Positions 6,096 to 11,248 of a DNA stretch of 11,248 bases are shown in pieces (the stretch's first letter is position 1; each line of letters starts with the position of its first letter). The DNA comes from Pseudomonadota bacterium (GTDB lineage Bacteria; Pseudomonadota; Alphaproteobacteria; Micropepsales; Micropepsaceae). Position numbers and translations under genes: made by a program. The stretch is taken from positions 1 through 11,248 of the forward strand of contig JANYBR010000116.1 of NCBI GenBank assembly GCA_025360685.1, read 5' to 3'. Below the pieces are notes generated by a model. That model saw only the letters and a program-made list of their open reading frames with translations. It searched no databases and was not told the origin of the DNA.

Positions 6096-7409
6096 CTAGC
6101 CCGGCGTCACAGTCGCTCGGCCGACGCTGACATAGGTGAAACCCTCGGCGGCCATCTGGCTGGGCCGGTAGATGTTGCGCAGATCGATCATTAGCGGCGT
6201 CTTGAGCAGGGTCTTCATGCGCACCGTGTCGAGCGCGCGGAACTCGTTCCATTCGGTCAGGATGACCACGCCATCAGAGCCGTCGATCGTGTCGTACGCG
6301 TCTTTGCGCAGCTCGATGTTGAGCAGCTTGCGGGCCTCCTTTGCGCCTTCCGGATCGAAGGCGCGTATTGTCGCGCCCCTGCTTTGAAGATACGGCACGA
6401 TCACGAGGCTTGGCGCGTCGCGCATGTCGTCCGTGTTCGGCTTGAAGGTAAGGCCGAGTACCGCGATCGTCTTACCCTTCACGCTGCCGAATGCGCGTTC
6501 GATTTTCTCTGCCATCGCGATCTTGCGTGCATCGTTGACCGCGATGACGGCCTCGACGATTTTGCTAGGCGAACCGAGGTCCTGCGCGGTCTTGCGCAGT
6601 GCCAGTGCATCTTTCGGAAAGCATGAGCCGCCGAAGCCCGGGCCGGCATGGAGGAACTTGGCGCCGATGCGTCCGTCGAGACCAATGCCGCGCGCCACAT
6701 CCTGCACATCCGCGCCGGCTGCTTCGCAGAGGTCGGCCATCTCGTTGATGAAGGTGATCTTGGTGGCGAGAAAGGCATTGGCGGCATACTTGATGAGTTC
6801 CGCGCTCTCGCGACTGGTGAACAGGATCGGAGTTTCGTGCAGGTAGAGGGGGCGATAAACCTCGCGCATGACATCGCGCGCACGATCCGTGTCGCAGCCG
6901 ACCACAACTCTGTCCGGCCGGCGGAAGTCGTCGATCGCCGAACCTTCGCGCAGGAATTCCGGGTTCGACGCCATGTCGAATTCGGTATTGGGGCGAACCT
7001 TACGGATGATCTTCTCGACCTCGCGGCTGGTGCCGACGGGTACGGTCGATTTTGTCACGATCACCGCATAGCCCGACAGTGCGCGGGCAATCTCTTCCGC
7101 CGCTGCGTAAACGTAGCTTAAGTCCGCGTGGCCGTCGCCGCGCCTGCTCGGCGTGCCGACGGCGATGAAGATGGCGTCCGCGCCGCGCACGGCGCTGGCA
7201 ATACTGGTATCAAACGAGAGCCGTCCGGCCTTGACGTTGGTGGCAACCACTTCGTCCAGGCGCGGCTCGAAGATCGGAATCCTGCCCGAGCGCAAGGCTG
7301 AGACCTTATCGGCTTCCTTGTCGACGCAGACGACGCTGTGGCCGAACTCGGACAGGCAGGCGCCCGACACAAGCCCCACATAGCCCGCTCCGATCATCGC
7401 GATCCGCAT
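6096..7409 (-). CDS. ugd: UDP-glucose 6-dehydrogenase
   Basis: It oxidises UDP-glucose to UDP-glucuronate with two NAD+, giving an acidic precursor for exopolysaccharide, capsule or LPS. It is a 437-residue protein, the usual bacterial length. The N-terminal Rossmann motif is GAGYVG (7-12); then come AVGTPS (83-88), KSTVPVGT (120-127), SNPEFLREG (148-156), ELIKYAANAFLATK (204-217) and the catalytic cysteine block GPGFGGSCFPKD with Cys263. The C-terminal UDP-binding domain has LGLTFKPNTDDMRDAPS. All expected catalytic residues are present. ATG at 7407-7409 is preceded on the minus strand by AAGGG about 6 nt away. It is transcribed divergently from the pseB-like gene across a 143-nt control region, and converges on cysNC with no base between stop codons. 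UDP-GalA/ManA-type dehydrogenases share the fold, but the Ugd/TuaD-like motifs fit best. Confidence 0.95.
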   Translation of the reverse strand: MRIAMIGAGYVGLVSGACLSEFGHSVVCVDKEADKVSALRSGRIPIFEPRLDEVVATNVKAGRLSFDTSIASAVRGADAIFIAVGTPSRRGDGHADLSYVYAAAEEIARALSGYAVIVTKSTVPVGTSREVEKIIRKVRPNTEFDMASNPEFLREGSAIDDFRRPDRVVVGCDTDRARDVMREVYRPLYLHETPILFTSRESAELIKYAANAFLATKITFINEMADLCEAAGADVQDVARGIGLDGRIGAKFLHAGPGFGGSCFPKDALALRKTAQDLGSPSKIVEAVIAVNDARKIAMAEKIERAFGSVKGKTIAVLGLTFKPNTDDMRDAPSLVIVPYLQSRGATIRAFDPEGAKEARKLLNIELRKDAYDTIDGSDGVVILTEWNEFRALDTVRMKTLLKTPLMIDLRNIYRPSQMAAEGFTYVSVGRATVTPG

Positions 7410-7552
7410 CGTTTACCCTTGTTAACTTTTAAGAGCCTGCAGTGTTTTGGTTACAGAACCGTGAAGCGAGCAATTCAGACAATTCAAAAAAATTTTAGGC
7501 GCGGTTAACCACACTACAGCGAGACTGCAAAGGTCAAAAGGACCCTTCGCCC
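7410..7552. promoter_or_regulatory. Divergent ugd / pseB promoter region
   Basis: This 143-nt intergenic region must hold the starts of both transcripts. It is much richer in A/T than its surroundings, especially near 7471-7497 (an A-run followed by TTTTA). Ordered short repeats are visible: GTTAAC at 7421-7426, GGTT-N4-AACC at 7449-7460, a direct repeat at 7471-7486, and the palindrome GGTTAACC at 7503-7510. I cannot assign -35/-10 boxes with confidence. AAAAGGA at 7536-7542 is a plausible ribosome binding site for the plus-strand gene. Confidence 0.65.
7471..7486. repeat. Perfect 7-bp direct repeat CAATTCA, 9-bp period
   Basis: CAATTCA occurs at 7471-7477 and 7480-7486, separated by GA, directly before an A6-T4 tract. 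In the middle of a divergent promoter region this may be an operator for a regulator acting on ugd and pseB, but no known factor is recognised. Confidence 0.45.
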
Positions 7553-8653
7553 ATGAGCAAGCCTGCCGTCGCACTCGCGCGCACGCAGAATCCCATCGAT
7601 ATCGTGACTCGGGCCGTTGCACCAGTGCAGTTCCGCGACTTCACCCAGCCCTGGCTCGATCTCAACGACAAATCGATCCTGGTCACGGGCGGAACCGGTT
7701 CGTTCGGCAAGCATTTCCTGAAGACCGTGGTCGAGCGCTATAAGCCGCGCCGCCTCATTATCTTCTCGCGCGACGAGCTCAAGCAGTCCGACATGGCGCT
7801 TGACTTCCCGGCCGAGCGTTATCCCTTCATCCGTTTCTTCATCGGTGACGTGCGCGACCGCGACCGCCTCGATTTGGCGTTGCGCGATGTCGACTATGTC
7901 GTCCATGCGGCGGCCATGAAGCAGGTCACCACAGCGGAATACAATCCGTTCGAGTGCGTGCGCACCAACATCTTCGGCGCCGAGAACATCGTCTACGCCG
8001 CCCTGCGCCGCAATGTGCGCAAGGTGATCGCGCTGTCGACGGACAAGGCCGCCAATCCGATCAATCTCTACGGCGCGTCCAAGCTCGCCTCCGACAAAAT
8101 CTTCGTCGCCGCCAACAATCTGGCCGGCTCAGACGGCACGCGGTTCTCCGTGGTACGTTATGGCAATGTGTTTGGCTCGCGCGGCTCTGTGGTGCCGTTT
8201 TTCCGCAAGCTGATTGCCGACGGCGCCGACAGCCTTCCCATCACCGACCAACGCATGACACGCTTCTGGATCACCCTAACCCAGGGCGTGAATTTCGTGC
8301 TTTCCAGCATGGAGATGATGCGCGGCGGTGAAATCTACGTACCCAAGATTCCGTCGACGACGATCACCGATCTCGCCACCCTGATCAGCCCCAAGCTGAA
8401 GCAGCGCATCGTCGGCATCCGTCCGGGCGAGAAGCTGCACGAGACCATGATCCCGGCCGACGACTCGCATTGGACAGTCGACATGGATGATCGCTACGTG
8501 ATCCTGGCGAGCTTTGCTACTGCCGCCCGCGAAGCTTATCTGGCGCGCGGTGCCAAGCCGGTGCCGGAGGGTTTCTCCTATTCCAGCGACACCAACCCGG
8601 AAGTGATGGACGTGCGCGGCCTCCAAACGCTCCTGCAGATGGCCTATGCCTGA
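7553..8653 (+). CDS. pseB: UDP-N-acetylglucosamine 4,6-dehydratase (PseB-like)
   Basis: An extended SDR enzyme of the FlaA1/PseB type. PseB converts UDP-GlcNAc to UDP-2-acetamido-2,6-dideoxy-beta-L-arabino-hexos-4-ulose, the first step to pseudaminic acid. Motifs seen: GGTGSFG (46-52), the NADP-type continuation IIFSRDELKQ, GDVRDRDRL, HAAAMKQV, STDKAANPINLYGASK with D164, K165, Y173 and K177, and RYGNVFGSRGSV. The block MTRFWITLTQGVNFV is typical of the short soluble subgroup rather than the large membrane CapD/FlaA1 proteins. The protein is 366 residues, about 35 longer than usual at the N-terminus. That extra piece has no recognised motif, but ATG 7553 has the best ribosome site; GTG 7604 or 7625 are alternatives. 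It overlaps the next gene by 8 bases. A retaining C6 dehydratase making UDP-4-keto-6-deoxy-GlcNAc is the main alternative. Confidence 0.9.
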   Translation: MSKPAVALARTQNPIDIVTRAVAPVQFRDFTQPWLDLNDKSILVTGGTGSFGKHFLKTVVERYKPRRLIIFSRDELKQSDMALDFPAERYPFIRFFIGDVRDRDRLDLALRDVDYVVHAAAMKQVTTAEYNPFECVRTNIFGAENIVYAALRRNVRKVIALSTDKAANPINLYGASKLASDKIFVAANNLAGSDGTRFSVVRYGNVFGSRGSVVPFFRKLIADGADSLPITDQRMTRFWITLTQGVNFVLSSMEMMRGGEIYVPKIPSTTITDLATLISPKLKQRIVGIRPGEKLHETMIPADDSHWTVDMDDRYVILASFATAAREAYLARGAKPVPEGFSYSSDTNPEVMDVRGLQTLLQMAYA

Positions 8654-9815
8654 TCGCGACGGCGCCGCGGCGCTCAATTTCCTCCCCTATGGCCGGCAAG
8701 AAATCGGCGATGCGGATATCAAGGCGGTGGTCGAGGCGCTGTGCTCCGACTGGCTGACCACCGGTCCACGCGTGGGACAGTTTGAAAGAGCGTTCGCGCG
8801 CTTCTGCGGCGCCGCCGAAGGTGTCGCTGTCAACAGCGGCACTGCTGCGCTTCATTCCGCCATGCGGGCCGTTGGCGTAGCGCAGGGCGATGAAGTCATC
8901 GTGCCTGCCATTACATTCGCGGCTTCCGCAAACGCTGCGGTGTACGAGGGCGCGACACCGGTCTTCGCCGATGTCGAAGCGGATACGTTGCTGATCGATA
9001 CTTCTTGCGTTGAAAGTCTGATCACGCCAAAGACGAGAGCGATCGTCGCAGTCGACTATGCCGGCCAGCCCGCCGACTATGACGCCCTTTATGCCATTGC
9101 TAGGAGCCGGAACATCGCCATCGTCGCGGATGCCTGCCACGCGCCTGGCGCGACCTACAAGGGCCGCATGGCCGGCACATTGGCTGACATCAGCTGCTTC
9201 TCATTCCATCCTGTGAAGCACCTGACCACATGTGAAGGCGGGATGACGCTCACCGACAACCGAGACTACGCAGCGCACATGCGCCGTTTCCGCAATCACG
9301 GCATCGACAGCGATCATCGCAAGCGCGACGCCGAAGGCACCTTCGCCTACGACATGATCGAGCTCGGCTACAATTACCGCCTGCCGGATGTGCAATGCGC
9401 GCTGGGCCTGGCGCAGCTCGAACGCCTGCCGCACTGGGTTGCCCGGCGTCGCACGGTCGCCGCCTGGTACGAAGAAGCGCTGGCTGGCATCACCCATGTG
9501 TGCCCGTTGCGCGTGCATGCGGACCGAACCAATGCCCACCATCTTTATGTCGTGCGCCTTGATCTCTCTAGGTTGAACATCGATCGTGCGCGGGCCTTCA
9601 GCTATCTGCGCGAAAATCGCATCGGGGCGAATGTGCACTATGCACCGGTCTATCTGCACAGTTTCTATCAGGGCCGCGGTTATCGAGCCGGGCTTTGCCC
9701 GGTCGCGGAGAAGACCTATCAGGAAATTCTGACCCTGCCGATGTTCCCCGCCATGGCACAGGGCGATGTCGCCCGCGTCGCCAATGTGCTGCGGGCGCTC
9801 GCAACCTTGCGCTGA
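8646..9815 (+). CDS. pseC: PLP-dependent sugar aminotransferase (PseC-like, DegT/DnrJ/EryC1 family)
   Basis: It transfers an amino group from glutamate to C4 of a 4-keto-6-deoxy nucleotide sugar. In the pseudaminic pathway PseC gives UDP-4-amino-4,6-dideoxy-beta-L-AltNAc from the PseB product. The protein is 389 residues, the normal length. LPYGRQEIGDADIKAVVE (13-30) and DWLTTGP (35-41) are strong PseC-type N-terminal markers. NSGTAALH (63-70) binds PLP phosphate, Asp162 in VADACHAPGA contacts the PLP nitrogen, and Lys191 in SFHPVKHLTTCEGG is the Schiff-base lysine. NYRLPDVQCALG follows. The ATG overlaps the pseB stop by 8 bases, so the two are translationally coupled and very likely act in sequence. 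Later genes of the pathway (pseH, pseG, pseI, pseF) are not in the window. The stop abuts the stop of the opposite-strand gene. Confidence 0.92.
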   Translation: MPDRDGAAALNFLPYGRQEIGDADIKAVVEALCSDWLTTGPRVGQFERAFARFCGAAEGVAVNSGTAALHSAMRAVGVAQGDEVIVPAITFAASANAAVYEGATPVFADVEADTLLIDTSCVESLITPKTRAIVAVDYAGQPADYDALYAIARSRNIAIVADACHAPGATYKGRMAGTLADISCFSFHPVKHLTTCEGGMTLTDNRDYAAHMRRFRNHGIDSDHRKRDAEGTFAYDMIELGYNYRLPDVQCALGLAQLERLPHWVARRRTVAAWYEEALAGITHVCPLRVHADRTNAHHLYVVRLDLSRLNIDRARAFSYLRENRIGANVHYAPVYLHSFYQGRGYRAGLCPVAEKTYQEILTLPMFPAMAQGDVARVANVLRALATLR

Positions 9816-10682
9816 TCACCACAGAGACGGCGTCAACACAAGTGGATCATTCAACGCGCAGGCGGCCCAATCGAGTTTTGGCATTGCTTCCGCCGCCGCA
9901 TCGAGAATCTCCTCCAGCTCCGATACGGCAGTGACGCCGACTATCCCGACATCGATCTCCGGATGGCTCAGCACGAATGCCAGCGCCGCGGCCAGCGGTG
10001 TCGTGCCGGCATCCTTCAAGCGCGCGCGCAGTGCGGCGAGATGCGGGGCGGCGACGCTCAACTTTGCCGGCAACTTGTCATCTTCCAGGAACAGCAAGCC
10101 CTGCAGGAACAGCGAGCGTGCATGAATCTCCACGCCAAGTTCCTTGATCGATGCCAGGGCGCCGTTCCGTACCAGTCGCTGGTCAAGCAGGCTCAGCGGA
10201 ACCTGCATCGCCGCGGGACGAAACCTGCGCGCCAGCGCCACGGGATCGTCGGCGACATAGGCCGAGATGCCAATTCCGCCGAACAACCCCTCTTGGCGCA
10301 GCGCCAAAAGGCCGTTCCACAGGCGGCTCGCCTCGTCACCGAGCAAATCGGACGCCGAATGCACCAAAAGCAGGTCGACCGGCTTTCGTCCAAGCGTCTC
10401 AGCCGACTTTCGCGCGCGCGCAAGGACGGCATCGAGACCATTCTTCAGCGGAATAGTTTTCGTCACGAGGCGGAACGGCCCCGTTAAAGAGTGAAGCGAG
10501 CCCAGCACCTGTTCCGCCTCGCCATATCCGGCCGCCGTGTCGAGCGTGCCCATGCCAGCCGATGCGGCGTGGCGCAGGATCGACGCGACATCCTCCAGCG
10601 GCACGCGTCCGCGCAGGTTGGAGACACCGTAATCCTGCCCGAACTGGACGGTTCCAAGGCCGAGTTTGCCAGAACGAGTCAT
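9816..10682 (-). CDS. Aldo/keto reductase family protein
   Basis: A probable NAD(P)H-dependent oxidoreductase of the aldo/keto reductase barrel family; the substrate is unknown. With ATG at 10682 it is 288 residues. The N-terminus LGLGTVQFGQDYGVSN resembles a subgroup often seen in sugar-biosynthesis neighbourhoods. The catalytic tetrad appears complete: Asp48 and Tyr53 in LDTAAGYGEAE, Lys75 in VTKTIPL and His108 in LLLVHSASDL. LGVEIHARSLFLQGLLF and LSHPEIDVGIVGV are typical late-barrel segments. An upstream GTG at 10733 would add 17 residues (RRSRLSPEGEI...) that do not look like the family start, so I prefer 10682, though its ribosome site is poor. It converges on pseC with no spacer between stops and is divergent from the ABC gene. 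Its position next to pseBC suggests sugar metabolism, but this is inference. Confidence 0.88.
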   Translation of the reverse strand: MTRSGKLGLGTVQFGQDYGVSNLRGRVPLEDVASILRHAASAGMGTLDTAAGYGEAEQVLGSLHSLTGPFRLVTKTIPLKNGLDAVLARARKSAETLGRKPVDLLLVHSASDLLGDEASRLWNGLLALRQEGLFGGIGISAYVADDPVALARRFRPAAMQVPLSLLDQRLVRNGALASIKELGVEIHARSLFLQGLLFLEDDKLPAKLSVAAPHLAALRARLKDAGTTPLAAALAFVLSHPEIDVGIVGVTAVSELEEILDAAAEAMPKLDWAACALNDPLVLTPSLW

Positions 10683-10803
10683 ATTCCCATGATGCGCAAT
10701 TTCACCTTCCGGAGAAAGCCGAGACCGGCGCACAGTGCCGCTGTATCGTCAGATTCATACCCGATAGGATGAGAGTCGGGCCGTCGGTGGCATCCGGAGC
10801 GTC
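10683..10803. promoter_or_regulatory. Divergent spacer between aldo/keto reductase and ABC genes
   Basis: These 121 nt separate two divergent starts, so promoters for both are expected. I see no convincing -35/-10 pair. GGAG at 10796-10799, 4 nt before the ABC ATG, is the likely ribosome site. If the reductase starts at the GTG at 10733, the spacer shrinks to 70 nt. Confidence 0.5.
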
Positions 10804-11248
10804 ATGATCGACGTCGAAAACCTCGTCTACGAATATCCGGCCACACGGGCGCTGAAAGGCGTTTCCTTGCGCGTCCCCGACCAGACAATCACCGCGCTGG
10901 TCGGCCCCAACGGAGCCGGCAAGACCACGCTGCTGCGTTGTCTGGCGGCGCTCGAAAATCCCTATACCGGAACGGTGCGGATCGACGGTCTCGACACCGC
11001 GCAGAGCCCACGCGAGATTCACGCGCGCATGGGCTATCTGCCCGATTTCTACGGGCTGTACGACGATCTGGGTGTGCGCCGCTGCCTCAGTTATGCGGCA
11101 CGCTCCCACGGCATCGCGCCGGCGCTGACCGGAGCGGCCGTCGAGAAGGCTGCGTCGCGAGTAGGCCTGCTCGACCGGCTGGATTCCAAATCCGGCGAAC
11201 TGTCGCGCGGCCTGCGCCAACGTCTGGCGATCGGGCAGGCCATTGTAC
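10804..11248 (+). CDS. ABC transporter ATP-binding protein, partial (5' part)
   Basis: This is the first 148 residues of an ABC ATPase of the ABC-2/CcmA-like type; the window ends inside it. Walker A is GPNGAGKTT (34-42). The Q-loop region reads MGYLPDFYGLYDDLGV (76-91), with Asp at the place where many ATPases have Gln, a variant I associate with ABC-2 export ATPases. The signature motif is LSRGLRQRLAIGQAI (133-147). The Walker B Asp-Glu would lie just past the edge. It energises export or import at the inner membrane with a permease presumably encoded downstream. It is preceded by GGAG 4 nt before the ATG. Polysaccharide export is possible given the context, but typical Wzt/KpsT features are not evident, so the substrate is open. 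Confidence 0.93.
   Translation, partial: MIDVENLVYEYPATRALKGVSLRVPDQTITALVGPNGAGKTTLLRCLAALENPYTGTVRIDGLDTAQSPREIHARMGYLPDFYGLYDDLGVRRCLSYAARSHGIAPALTGAAVEKAASRVGLLDRLDSKSGELSRGLRQRLAIGQAIV

Noticed and set aside
7421..7431. TTAA pair resembling a CtrA box
   Set aside because: The two TTAA elements are about 3 nt apart, not the 7 nt of the consensus.
1..11248. CRISPR array, tRNA, insertion sequence or phage genes
   Set aside because: I saw no regular repeat-spacer pattern, tRNA-like fold, transposase or integrase motif, or terminal repeats.

Overview
The window reads as a GC-rich chromosome of a proteobacterium, most likely an alphaproteobacterium. The grounds are the codon bias, long antisense shadow frames, the fused CysN/CysC protein and the style of the ManC, DUF2914 and PseB/PseC proteins. 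No rRNA or other taxonomic marker is present, so genus cannot be called. The theme is production of activated precursors for a surface glycan: nucleotide sugars plus activated sulfate. No glycosyltransferase, polymerase, flippase or sulfotransferase lies inside the window.

Region 1 (1-614) has no intact gene. It holds the 3' ends of two different thiolase genes, joined head to head as an imperfect palindrome with arms of about 171 nt. Upstream of it are about 170 noncoding bases with small inverted repeats. Region 2 (615-6095, + strand) is a run of four genes: manC (GDP-mannose synthesis), a membrane protein with a C-terminal DUF2914 domain, cysD, and a fused cysN/cysC. The last two make APS and then PAPS from sulfate, and they are translationally coupled through a TGATG overlap. 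Region 3 (6096-7409, - strand) is a UDP-glucose 6-dehydrogenase (UDP-glucuronate supply). It meets cysNC tail to tail with no base between the stop codons.

Region 4 (7410-7552) is a relatively AT-rich divergent control region with a perfect direct repeat and two small palindromes. Region 5 (7553-9815, + strand) is a coupled pair like pseB and pseC: a UDP-GlcNAc 4,6-dehydratase and a PLP aminotransferase. These are the first two steps to pseudaminic acid or a related 4-amino-4,6-dideoxy sugar. Region 6 is an aldo/keto reductase on the - strand, again abutting its neighbour's stop codon. After a short divergent spacer comes the first 148 residues of an ABC transporter ATPase, cut by the window end.

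Taken together: GDP-mannose, UDP-GlcA, a 4-amino-dideoxy sugar and PAPS could feed one acidic, possibly sulfated, exopolysaccharide, LPS or flagellar glycan. That joint role is inference from neighbourhood. I found no clearly undescribed system. The most unusual structure is the inverted thiolase pair.
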